Shown here: one piece after another, positions 1 to 8,964 of the stretch | Position numbering within the stretch: the first letter of the stretch is position 1 | Layout of the letters: each line of letters starts with the position of its first letter | DNA from: a gamma proteobacterium SS-5 | Lineage (GTDB): Bacteria > Pseudomonadota > Gammaproteobacteria > Chromatiales > Chromatiaceae | Direction of reading: 5' to 3' | Assembly: GCA_009497875.2 (NCBI GenBank) | Contig: CP032508.2 | Coordinates: forward strand, 3,364,001 to 3,428,000 | Length of the DNA: 64,000 nt | The notes under the pieces: model-generated | The model's database searches: none | Told to the model about the DNA's origin: nothing | Seen by the model: only the letters and a program-made list of their open reading frames with translations | Position numbers and translations under genes: made by a program

Positions 1-3000
1 TGTCCAGGGCCTTGATCTGCTCGGAACCGAAGCCATCCTGGATCTGGTCCGTGGTCAGGGCAGCTATCTGGGTATAGGCCATGACGGCGATCTGGGCGGC
101 CTTCATGGCCTGCAAGTCCTCCGTCTCCAATGCCTGGATCTGGCTGGCATTGAGTTCACGCAGATCCTCGCCTTCTAACGCGCGCACTTGGTCAGTGGTC
201 AGGGCGGCAATGTTGGTTGAGGACATTTGGCTCATCTGATAGGTGGTCAGAGCGACAATGTCCTCGGTACCAAACGCCTGCACCTGGTCTGTGGTCAGGG
301 CCCCAATCTGCCCGCCGCTGAGATTGGCCGTTTGCTCTGTTGTCAGCGCTGCAATTTGATCTGTCTTCAGCTCCGAGAAATTATCCGTGCTGATGAACTG
401 GATCTGGGTCGTGGTCAGCTCGGAAACATTGTCTGTCGTTATGGCCCGCAGCTGGTCACTGCCCAGGGTTCCTATCTGACTACCGGTCAATGCCTTGGTT
501 TGATCGCTGCTTAGGGCCTGAATGTTCTCCGTACTCAGGGCCGCAACCTGGGTGGTGGTCATGGCTTGCAGGTCAGTCGTCTCAATTGCCTGAAGCTGAT
601 CCGTACTCAAAGCATTGAGGTTGTCCGTGGTCATGGCACGTATCTGTCTTGTACCCAAAGCGGCAACGTCTTCGGTACCAAATGCCTGAATCTGATCGGA
701 ACGCAAGGCAGCCAGCTGGGTGGTGGTCAGGCTCGCGGTTTGCTCTGTGGTCAGGGCGGCGATCTGGTCGGTGGCGAGCTTGTTCAGGTCGTCTGTCTCT
801 ATCGCCTGGATCTGGCTGGCGCTCAGCTGGGCAAGGTTATCGCTGGTGAGTGCATTGAGTTGTTCAGAACCCAGCGCCACAATCTGGCTTGTGGTCAGGG
901 CCTTGGCCTGGTCGGAGGTAAACGCCTCAATCCCTTCCGTACTCAGGGCCGCTACCTGCGTGTTAGTCAAGACTGCCAGGTCATCGGTTTCAATGGCTGC
1001 GACCTGTTCAGTGGTCAAGGCATTGATATTTTCCGTGCTGAAGGCCCCCATCTGACTGGTGCCGAGGGCAGCAATGTCTTCGGTATCAAAGGCCCTGACC
1101 TGATCGGAGGTCATGGCCCCCAGTTGGTCGTTACTCAGGGCTGCCGTTTGCTCGGTACCCAGGGCGGCGATCTGCTCTGTGCTCATCTCCTTGAAATCGG
1201 CCGTATCAATGGCCTGCACCTGGTTTGCGCCCAGCTTGGCGATATTGTCCGTGCTCAGGGCCTTGACCTGTTCACTGGTCAGGGCGCTGATCTGGCTGGC
1301 GGTCAGGGCGGTTGCCTGATCAGAGGTCAGTTCCTTGATGTTGTCCGTGCTCAGGGCGGCAATCTGGGTTGCATTCAACTGCACCAGGTCTTCGGTCTCC
1401 ATGGCGCGCATCTGATCGGAACTCAGGGCGGACAGGCTCTCCGTGGTCAGGTTACTGATCTGAGCCGTAATCAGGGCCTCGATGTCTTCAGTATCAAAGG
1501 CCTGCATCTGCTCTGAGGTGAGCGCGCTGAGCTGCGCCCCGGTCAGGTTGGCGGTTTGTTCCGTGGTGAAGGCCGCTACCTGGTCAGAGGAGAGCTGCTG
1601 GAAGTCATCGGTTTCAATGGCACGAATCTGATCTGTGCCCAGTTGGCCAATATTGTCCGTGGTGATGGCCCGCAGCTGCTCGCTCCCCAGCGCAACCATC
1701 TGGCTGGCAGACAGCGCCGTGGCCTGATCAGAGGTCAGTGCCTCGATATTTTCGGTACTCAAGCCCGTTACCTGATCCGTGGTCATGGCCCGCACATCCT
1801 CGGTTTCAAAGGCGCGGAATTGATCCGTACTCAGGGCGTTGAGGTTGGTTGTAGTCAACGAGGGTATCTGTCCGATGGTCAGGGCCGCCAGATCTTCTGT
1901 GCCGAAGGCGGTCATCTGATCACTGGTCAGGGCCCCCAATTGAGAGCCGGTCAGACTGGTCGTCTGCTCCGTGGTCAAGGCACCTATCTGTTCAGACTGT
2001 AGGGCCTTGAAATCATCGGTCTCTATGGCCTGTATTTGATCGCTGGTGAGGACGCTGAAGTTATCCGTAGTCACTGCCCTGAGCTGGTTGCTGTCCATCG
2101 AAACGATTTGATCGGCAGACAGCGCCCTTGCCTGATCCGAGGTCAGGGCATCGACATTATCCGTACTCAGACCCTTGACCTGGTCGGTCGTCAGGGCACG
2201 AATATCTTCTGTTTCAATGGCCTGGAACTGATCGGTGAGCAGGGTATTGAGGCTTTCTGTCGTCAGGGATTGAATCTGCTCGGTGCTGAAGGCCGCCAGG
2301 TCATCGGTTTCAAGGGCGCGCACCTGCTCCGTGGCCAGCAAACCAATTTGGCTAGCATTAAGGCCTGGTATCTGTTCCGTGGTCAGGGCCTCTATCTGTT
2401 CGGTGGATAGACTCGGGAATACGTCCGTATTGATGCTGCCGACCTGGTCTGTGGTCAATACCTGGAAGTTATCCGTGGTCATGCTGTTGAGCTGATCACT
2501 GACCAGTACACCAATTTGATCAACCGTGAACGCCTTGGCCTGATCGGAGGTGAGGTTTGCCATGTGCTCCGTATTCAGGCCGACCATTTGCTCTGTGGTA
2601 AGTGCACGCAGATCATCGGTCTCAACGGCTTGCAGCTGTTCCGTGCTCAGGGCATCGATGCGGTCCGTTCCCAAGTAGGATATCTGTTCCGTGACCAGGG
2701 CAGCGACATTTTCCGTTTCCAGCGACTGCACCTGGTCGGTGGTCAAGGCAGCAATCTGTACGCCACTCAACTGACCGACCTGCTCAGTGGTCAGGGCATT
2801 CAGGTTATCCGTGGTTAGCCCGGCTATTCCATCGGTTTGAATCGCTTGTAGCTGATCCCGTGACAATTTGGTCAAATTGTCCGTGGTCATGAAATTGATC
2901 TGATCGCTATTGAGCGTGTTGACCTGCTCCGTCAGCAACGCTTGGGTCTGATCCGAGGTCAGCGCCCCAATGTGGTCCGGGCTCAGGGCGGTAACCTGCT

Positions 3001-4700
3001 CAGTGGTCAGGGCCTGCAGGTCATCGGTTTCAATGGCGGCAAACTGGGAGCGGAACATGGTGCTCAGGCTATCGGTGGCAATAGCACTGACCTGGTCGGC
3101 ACTCAGCGCCACGACATCATCGGTTGACAGAGCGCGAATCTGGTCTGAGTTCAGGGCGTTGATCTGCTCTGTAGTCAGTCCACCCACCTGCTCTGAGGTC
3201 AAGGAATCAATCTTGACTTCAGATAGGCTGGCAAGGGAGGCGGTATCGATCGAACGCAGTTGGTCCGTGGTCAGACCCACCATGGTATCCGTTGACAGGG
3301 CATTGAGCTGGTCGGTGGTAAAGGCCGCCACCTGCTCATTCTTCAAGGCTCCGACCTGCTCTGAGGTGAGTGAGCCTATGCTGTCCAGGCTCAGGGCCGT
3401 CACCTGCTCGGTATTGAGTGAGCGCAGATCATCGGTCTCCATGGCGGCCAGCTGCTGGGCGCTCAGGGCGGCAACATCATCGGTGTCCATGCTCGCGACC
3501 TGGGACTCGGTCAGGGCGGCCACATCCTCGGTCTGCAAGGCGCGTATCTGTGCCGAGGAAAGCGCAGACAGCTGGTCATTGGTCAGGCTGGCCACCTGGT
3601 CCGATGTGAGGGCGGAGATCTGCTTGGTCTCCATGTTCTGCAGATCATCTGTTTGAATCGACTGCACCTGGGTAGAACTCAGTTCCACCAGATTGTCGGT
3701 AGTCATGGCATTGAGCTGATCACTGGAAAGCGCGGCAATCTGGGTACCTGTCAGTGCCTTGGCCTGATCCGAACTCAGCGCCTCGATACTTTCCAGTGTC
3801 AAGCCGCCAAGCTGCTCGCCCGAGAGCAATTTCAGATCATCGGTTTCCAGCGCCTGTACCTGATCTGAGGCAAGGGCGGCAAGGGTATCAGTGGTGAGAT
3901 TGGTTACCTGGTTGGCACTCAGCGCGGCAACATTCTCCGTACTCAAGGCCTGTACCTGAGCCGATCCCATGGAGGCCAGCTGATCAGTGCTCAGCGCCAC
4001 CGCTTGCTCGGTATTCAGCGCGCCTATGAGATCGTTTGACAAGGCGGCAAAGTTATCCGTGCCTATGCTGGTTATCTGTCCTGCGGACAGTTTGGCAAAG
4101 TTATCGGTCGTCAGGGCATTGAGTTGGTCGCTGGACAGGGCACCGACCTGACTGGCCGTCAAGCCAGTAGCCTGATCGCTGGTCAAGGCGGCGACTCCAT
4201 CCGCAGTCAAGGCACCGACCTGGTCGGTACTCAGGGCCTGCAAATCGGCAACCTCCAAGGCCTGTACCTGGTCTGTTGCCAAGGCGGCCAAGTTGTCTGT
4301 GCTCAGAACCCTAACCTGAGAGGTGCTCAGCGCTGCCAGGTCTTCAGGATCAAAGGCCTGGATTTGATCCGTGGTCAATGCAGCCACCTGATTATTGGAC
4401 AGCGTACTGGCCTGATCAGAGGTCAACGCGGAAATGCTCTCCGTACCCAGGCTGGCAAAGTTATCCGTGCCTATGCTGGTTATTTGATCCGCGGACAGCT
4501 TGGTCAGGTTATCCGTGGTCAGGGCATTGAGTTGGTCGCTGGATAGCGCGGCTACCTGACGGGTAGTCAGGGCCTGTGTCTGGTCACTGGTAAAGGCGTT
4601 CACGCCATCCGTGGTGAATGCGCCGATTTGTTCGGCGCTGAGTACGCGAATGTCTTCAGTCTCAATGGCGCGCACCTGATCAGAGTCCAATGCGGCCAGG
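1..4700 (-). repeat. Two-tier tandem repeat: 24-bp unit nested in 408-bp unit (well-phased block)
   Basis: The coding repeat has a 24-bp unit. Marker octads reading A-I-[ED]-x-[DE]-[DN]-[LF] occur at spacings of 192, 96 and 120 bp, which sum to 408 bp (17 units). I checked this phase by hand at about 20 positions from 797 to 4661 without a slip. Between 4661 and 5117 the spacing becomes 456 bp, a two-octad offset, after which the 408-bp phase resumes. Near 7700 one octad is three residues short. Confidence 0.85.
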
Positions 4701-7700
4701 TTGTCCGTGGTCATGGACAGGATGCGCAAGGAGCTGATAGCAGCCACATCTTCTGGGTCGAAGGCCTGAATTTGCTCAGTGGTCAGGGCAGCCAACTGAG
4801 ATGTCCTGAGACTTGCCGCCTGATCCGAAGTGAGGGCCGAAATTTGCTCGGTCGATATGTTTGAGAAGGTCTCAGCCGAGATCCTGCCCAGTTGGCCATC
4901 GTTGAGTTTGGCGAAGTTATCGGTTGTCAGGGCGTTGAGTTGGTCACTGGAGAAAACCCCAACCTGAATATTCATGAAAGAGCCAACCTGCTCAGAGGTC
5001 AGGGCAGCCATCTGTTCAGTGGTCAGCACAGACAGCTGTGAACTGCTCATGCTGGAGGCCTGCTCCGTGGTCATGGCCGCGATATTATCAGTAGTCAGAA
5101 CCTGAAAATCATCGGTCTCGATTGCACGAAACTGATCGCCGGTCAGCGCCTTGAGGTTGTCTGTTGTAAAGCTATTGAGCTGCTCGCTGGAAAGCGCTCT
5201 GATCTGAAAGCCGGTTAATGCCTGCGTTTGATCCGAGGAGAGAACTTGTACGTTTTCAGTAGAAAGCGCAATGACCTGATCTGTGGTCATATTTCTCAGA
5301 TCGACTGCCTCCATGGCTGCCATCTGCTCAGTACTAAGGGCTGCAACATTTTCCGTGCTCAGAGAACGCACTTGCTCTGTGGTTAATGCCACAATATCTT
5401 CTGTATCAAGAAAAGCTATCTGATCTGTACTTAGGGCTAAAATTTGATCTGTGGTAACTTGCCCAATTTGGTCAGAAGATAGTGCGGATATGAAATTGGA
5501 GTTAAGACTTGAAAAATTATCGGTTGTAATTCGTTCTAGCCAGTATGTCTTCATGCTTGCAACATTATCAGTTGCAAGTGCATTTAACTGATCACTATCG
5601 AGTGCTAAAAATTGTAGATAATTCCATGATTCAAATTGCTCATTTGATAGCGCAGAAACGCTATCGCTATTTAAAGATCGTATTTGCTCAGTAGTCAGTA
5701 CTCCAATATTAAAGGTTTTAAGTGAAGCTGCTTGATCTGACGTCAGCGCACTGATAAAGTCTGTAGTAAGAACTTGTGCCTGAGCGTACTTCATAGAAGC
5801 AATATTATCAGTACTAATAACTTGCACTTGTTCTGAAGTTAACACTTGTAGCTGATTTGCGGTAAGTGACCGGAACTGATCAGCTGTCATCACATTAACT
5901 AAATCAGTTGTAAGTGATTTCACATTATCTGTAGTCAGACGACTAATCTGCCACGTCAAAAACTCAGAAAAACTTTCCGCTTTCATCCCGTTCAGCTGAT
6001 CAGAGGTCATGGATTTTAGCTGGGGAGTAGTTACTGCCCTTGCTTGATCTGATGTCAAAGCAGCTATGCTGTCGGTTGAAAGAGATTGAAATTGCTCACT
6101 ACTAAGAGCTCTAAGATCCCACGTCTCTATTGCTTTAACCTGATCAGTTGTTATCCCTGACAATGCCTCAGTTGTCAAAGCAGAGATCTGCCATGAATGA
6201 AATGCTTCTATAGTTTCAGTACTTAAAGCCGCAAGATGGTCCGAACGGAGTGCGGCAACTTGGGCACTACTCAGACGAGAAGTTTGGTCAGTCGTCAATG
6301 CTGAAATAGCACCAGTCGCAAGAGAAGTAACATTATCAGTGGAAATAGCGCGAACTTGATCAGCAGTCATGCTTACAACTTGCTCAGATGATAGCGTATT
6401 TATCTGATCACTGGAGAGCGCCTCAATCTGAGCTGTTCCCATCGACTGTACTTGATCAGTTGACAATGCTTTAACATGTTCTGTGGAAAGTACCGCCAAT
6501 TGCGAGGCACTCAGCGCCTGTAAATCCCGAGTTTCCATGGCGCGCAACTGTTCTGTACTTAATGAGGCAATATGTTCAGTGGAAAGGCGACGCACTTGCC
6601 AAGAATGCATCGCTTCTATATCACCAGTACTGAATACCTGAAGTTGGTCTGAGGTTAACACCAGCAACTGAGATCCGGTCAAACTCTGTGTTTGCTCAGT
6701 CGTGAAAGCAGCCACTTGGTCTGTTGTTAATGAAGCAAAATTATCAGAACTTATTGCCCTAATCTGTGTAGAACCAAGACTTGCAACTGTATCAGTAGTC
6801 AAGGCATTAAGCTTATCACTAGAAAGAGCTGCTATCTGGGACTCCGTCAGCGCTCTTGCCTGATCAGTCGAAAGTGCTGAAAGGCTTTCATCTGTGAGTG
6901 CTGAAAGTTGCGTAGCACTTAGGGCCTGGATGTCCCATGTCTGCATTGCCCCGATCTGAGCCGTACTCAGTGCGGCCATACCATCTGTGGAAATACGGGA
7001 GAATTGCCAGGTTTTCATCCCTTCAATATTTTCAGTAGTGAGTCCCTGAATTTGCTGAGCGGTCATTGCAGCCATCTGGTCGCCAGACAAGGAGCGAACT
7101 TGGTCTGTCGTCATAGCAGCAATTTGAGAACTAGAAAGCTTTGAAAAATTATCAGTGCTGATTGATCGAATATTATAGGTATTGAGAGAAGCAAACTGGT
7201 CTGTTGAAAACGCTTCAAGCTGATCACTAGAAAGCGCTGCAATATGGACGCCCCTGGCCGCACTGACCAATTCAGTAGATAAGCTGGCTAACTGGCTTGC
7301 ACTCAGTGAGCTAAACTGATCTGCATCTAGCGCTCGTAATTGCTGCGCCTTTACTACACCAAGTTGCTCTACTGTTAATGCTGAAATTTGATCGGTTGAA
7401 AGACGTGCGTACTGCCATGTCTGCAAAGCTTGTACATTCTCAGTCGCAAGGCTTTTAACCTGATCTGTCGTAAGACTAGTAATTTGCCCACCTGTCAGTG
7501 CATATGCCTGATCTGAAGTCATTGCCCCTATGGTGTCAGCAGAAAGGCGTGACAAGGTATCAGCACTGATAGATCGAATTTGCGACGAACCAAATGAGGC
7601 AAACTGTTGGCCAGAGAGTGCATTTAGTTGTTCGTCAGAAAGTGCAGAAATTTGAACATCACGCAAGGATCCAAGCTGCTCAGTACTCATAGCACTGAGA

Positions 7701-8299
7701 TCAAGAGCATGAACTTGGGTGGTCCACAATGCACGTAGGTCTTGAGTCTGTATGGACTGAATTTGATTTGAGGTTAGAGCAGCCAAAGCATCAGTCGTCA
7801 GCTTGCTCATCTGCCCTGTACCAAGGGCAGCTATATCCTCTTCAGAAAATAGTCGTATCTGGTCAGACGTAATCGTATTAACTTGATTGGCAGTAAGCAC
7901 ACTCGTCTGCTCTGACGTCAGTGCAGTCATCAAATCATCAGAGAGATTTGCAAAATCCCCAATTTCAATGGCTTGAATCTGGTCATTACGGAATACTGCA
8001 AAATTTTCGGTAGATAACGCATTCAACTGTTCACTAGACAGATACCCAACCTGCGCCTCAGTCAAGGCCCGCAACTGCTCAGACCGCAGGGAGGCAATGT
8101 TGTAGGTATCTACCGCCTGTATCTGATCGGAACTCAGCACCACCAAATCTGTATTTTCAATCGCACGAACTTGCGCGCCTTCCAAGGCACCCACTTGCTC
8201 CGTGGTCATAGCCCTGAAGTCGGCACGGGTCAGATTGACGATCTGCTCAGTGGTGAATGCACTGATCTCTGATGGGCTCAATCCGATGACGATAGACAT
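1..8299 (-). CDS. Giant octapeptide-repeat protein (N-terminal 2,766 residues; C-terminus outside window)
   Basis: One uninterrupted minus-strand frame runs from an ATG at 8299 off the left edge. It opens MSIVIGLSPSEISAFTTEQ and then consists almost wholly of eight-residue units with consensus [ILV]-x-A-L-[ST]-[ST]-[DE]-Q, roughly 345 in the window. The units are phased into a 17-octad super-repeat: octads of the type AIETDDL recur every 408 bp, for example at 989, 1397, 1805, 2213, 2621, 3029, 3437, 3845, 4253 and 4661, and again at 5309, 5717, 6125, 6533 and 6941. I see no cysteines, signal peptide or membrane segment in the parts read. The [ST]-[ST]-[DE]-Q turn followed by Q-[ILV]-x-A-L looks like an N-capped short helix, so an alpha-solenoid-like rod is possible (inference). 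The N-terminal third (about 5300-8200) is AT-richer and has Trp-containing octads. Function is unknown; a secreted or surface rod is the likeliest reading. The many plus-strand open frames here are shadows of the repeat. Confidence 0.85.
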   Translation of the reverse strand, partial: MSIVIGLSPSEISAFTTEQIVNLTRADFRAMTTEQVGALEGAQVRAIENTDLVVLSSDQIQAVDTYNIASLRSEQLRALTEAQVGYLSSEQLNALSTENFAVFRNDQIQAIEIGDFANLSDDLMTALTSEQTSVLTANQVNTITSDQIRLFSEEDIAALGTGQMSKLTTDALAALTSNQIQSIQTQDLRALWTTQVHALDLSAMSTEQLGSLRDVQISALSDEQLNALSGQQFASFGSSQIRSISADTLSRLSADTIGAMTSDQAYALTGGQITSLTTDQVKSLATENVQALQTWQYARLSTDQISALTVEQLGVVKAQQLRALDADQFSSLSASQLASLSTELVSAARGVHIAALSSDQLEAFSTDQFASLNTYNIRSISTDNFSKLSSSQIAAMTTDQVRSLSGDQMAAMTAQQIQGLTTENIEGMKTWQFSRISTDGMAALSTAQIGAMQTWDIQALSATQLSALTDESLSALSTDQARALTESQIAALSSDKLNALTTDTVASLGSTQIRAISSDNFASLTTDQVAAFTTEQTQSLTGSQLLVLTSDQLQVFSTGDIEAMHSWQVRRLSTEHIASLSTEQLRAMETRDLQALSASQLAVLSTEHVKALSTDQVQSMGTAQIEALSSDQINTLSSEQVVSMTADQVRAISTDNVTSLATGAISALTTDQTSRLSSAQVAALRSDHLAALSTETIEAFHSWQISALTTEALSGITTDQVKAIETWDLRALSSEQFQSLSTDSIAALTSDQARAVTTPQLKSMTSDQLNGMKAESFSEFLTWQISRLTTDNVKSLTTDLVNVMTADQFRSLTANQLQVLTSEQVQVISTDNIASMKYAQAQVLTTDFISALTSDQAASLKTFNIGVLTTEQIRSLNSDSVSALSNEQFESWNYLQFLALDSDQLNALATDNVASMKTYWLERITTDNFSSLNSNFISALSSDQIGQVTTDQILALSTDQIAFLDTEDIVALTTEQVRSLSTENVAALSTEQMAAMEAVDLRNMTTDQVIALSTENVQVLSSDQTQALTGFQIRALSSEQLNSFTTDNLKALTGDQFRAIETDDFQVLTTDNIAAMTTEQASSMSSSQLSVLTTEQMAALTSEQVGSFMNIQVGVFSSDQLNALTTDNFAKLNDGQLGRISAETFSNISTEQISALTSDQAASLRTSQLAALTTEQIQAFDPEDVAAISSLRILSMTTDNLAALDSDQVRAIETEDIRVLSAEQIGAFTTDGVNAFTSDQTQALTTRQVAALSSDQLNALTTDNLTKLSADQITSIGTDNFASLGTESISALTSDQASTLSNNQVAALTTDQIQAFDPEDLAALSTSQVRVLSTDNLAALATDQVQALEVADLQALSTDQVGALTADGVAALTSDQATGLTASQVGALSSDQLNALTTDNFAKLSAGQITSIGTDNFAALSNDLIGALNTEQAVALSTDQLASMGSAQVQALSTENVAALSANQVTNLTTDTLAALASDQVQALETDDLKLLSGEQLGGLTLESIEALSSDQAKALTGTQIAALSSDQLNAMTTDNLVELSSTQVQSIQTDDLQNMETKQISALTSDQVASLTNDQLSALSSAQIRALQTEDVAALTESQVASMDTDDVAALSAQQLAAMETDDLRSLNTEQVTALSLDSIGSLTSEQVGALKNEQVAAFTTDQLNALSTDTMVGLTTDQLRSIDTASLASLSEVKIDSLTSEQVGGLTTEQINALNSDQIRALSTDDVVALSADQVSAIATDSLSTMFRSQFAAIETDDLQALTTEQVTALSPDHIGALTSDQTQALLTEQVNTLNSDQINFMTTDNLTKLSRDQLQAIQTDGIAGLTTDNLNALTTEQVGQLSGVQIAALTTDQVQSLETENVAALVTEQISYLGTDRIDALSTEQLQAVETDDLRALTTEQMVGLNTEHMANLTSDQAKAFTVDQIGVLVSDQLNSMTTDNFQVLTTDQVGSINTDVFPSLSTEQIEALTTEQIPGLNASQIGLLATEQVRALETDDLAAFSTEQIQSLTTESLNTLLTDQFQAIETEDIRALTTDQVKGLSTDNVDALTSDQARALSADQIVSMDSNQLRAVTTDNFSVLTSDQIQAIETDDFKALQSEQIGALTTEQTTSLTGSQLGALTSDQMTAFGTEDLAALTIGQIPSLTTTNLNALSTDQFRAFETEDVRAMTTDQVTGLSTENIEALTSDQATALSASQMVALGSEQLRAITTDNIGQLGTDQIRAIETDDFQQLSSDQVAAFTTEQTANLTGAQLSALTSEQMQAFDTEDIEALITAQISNLTTESLSALSSDQMRAMETEDLVQLNATQIAALSTDNIKELTSDQATALTASQISALTSEQVKALSTDNIAKLGANQVQAIDTADFKEMSTEQIAALGTEQTAALSNDQLGAMTSDQVRAFDTEDIAALGTSQMGAFSTENINALTTEQVAAIETDDLAVLTNTQVAALSTEGIEAFTSDQAKALTTSQIVALGSEQLNALTSDNLAQLSASQIQAIETDDLNKLATDQIAALTTEQTASLTTTQLAALRSDQIQAFGTEDVAALGTRQIRAMTTDNLNALSTDQLQAIETTDLQAMTTTQVAALSTENIQALSSDQTKALTGSQIGTLGSDQLRAITTDNVSELTTTQIQFISTDNFSELKTDQIAALTTEQTANLSGGQIGALTTDQVQAFGTEDIVALTTYQMSQMSSTNIAALTTDQVRALEGEDLRELNASQIQALETEDLQAMKAAQIAVMAYTQIAALTTDQIQDGFGSEQIKALD

Positions 8300-8419
8300 T
8301 CTCAACTCCTCAGCAGGGCTATGCCCTGTAAAACGTCGTGGTGAGACGGCGCAGGTTTGTACAGCAAATCACTAGGCTATTCAGGAATAAGCGGCAAGTA
8401 TAATTTATTGTGAATTCAA

Positions 8420-8440
8420 TGCATTATCTATCATAATGCA
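8420..8440. promoter_or_regulatory. Perfect 8-bp dyad upstream of the giant repeat gene
   Basis: TGCATTAT and ATAATGCA flank a 5-bp centre (CTATC) in an AT-rich stretch (about 8396-8440), 121 bp upstream of the giant gene's ATG. On the minus strand the same stretch carries -10-like hexamers such as TATGAT and TATACT. It could be an operator or promoter-proximal site; no regulator in the window is linked to it. Confidence 0.35.
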
Positions 8441-8477
8441 GTAGCCAGCCATTGATCTCCGGCCTGATTGAAGCCGC

Positions 8478-8499
8478 AAAAAATACCCCAACACGGGGT
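8478..8499 (-). terminator. Terminator-like hairpin in the leader of the giant gene
   Basis: Read on the minus strand, ACCCC-GTGTT-GGGGT forms a 5-bp stem with a 5-nt loop and is followed by ATTTTTTG. It points toward the giant gene, about 180 bp ahead of its start. It would act either as an attenuator or as a stop for transcripts entering from the right. The stem is short, so this is tentative. Confidence 0.3.
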
Positions 8500-8575
8500 T
8501 CTTTGATTATCCTAGCGGCCGCTTGGCAAATATCTTTAGCCTTTTTTTCGGCCCTGGCCAGTAGTTGCTCCCTCA

Positions 8576-8760
8576 GCTAGGAGCCTGTCGGGTTTAGGTG
8601 CCCGTAGCGAGCAAGGTGGGAGAGCGAGAACAAATTTTCATGATTTTGAGGCGCATAGTTGGCCTACGCAACGAAAAATCGGGGCCAATGTTCAAAACAA
8701 TTCTGGGCCGTTCTTCCCACCGGCGCAGTAGGTGCATCCTAAATCCGACAGGCTCCTAGC
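8576..8760. mobile_element. MITE-like 185-bp element with 23-bp inverted ends
   Basis: The segment 8576-8598 and the reverse complement of 8738-8760 match at 22 of 23 positions; both ends begin GCTAGGAGCCTGTCGG. The interior has no open frame of note. Long near-perfect terminal inverted repeats around a short non-coding core are typical of MITEs mobilised by a full-length IS elsewhere in the genome. The outermost GCTAG may include the target site. The rest of 8300-8964 shows no gene. Confidence 0.6.
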
Positions 8761-8964
8761 GCCCTGTTATTTGTCGGCAAGCATGTCAAGCCTCAATCCA
8801 TCCTAGTACAATTAAGCACTTAAGCGCAATGTAGGCTGATTAACGGCAGTTTTTCCCATCTAAGCGATAACGAAACCCTGTTTACACTGTCCGGATCTGC
8901 CATGCGGGAAGCGCATACTAAGCAGCCCTGGCTGCACCCAAATAATCTGAGCAAGGCACCCCAG

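Noticed and set aside
227-4864. Plus-strand open frames of up to 316 codons in the first 5 kb
   Set aside because: They are antisense shadows of the 24-bp repeat, which has few stops in several frames; the minus-strand frame is open for the full 8.3 kb with a clear start.
1-8299. CRISPR-like array
   Set aside because: The repeat is 24 bp without spacers and is coding; units vary at the third codon position.
8902-8964. Upstream ATG for the first ATPase gene
   Set aside because: The extra 21 residues have no counterpart in copies 2 and 3, which begin exactly at MQRFFNN.
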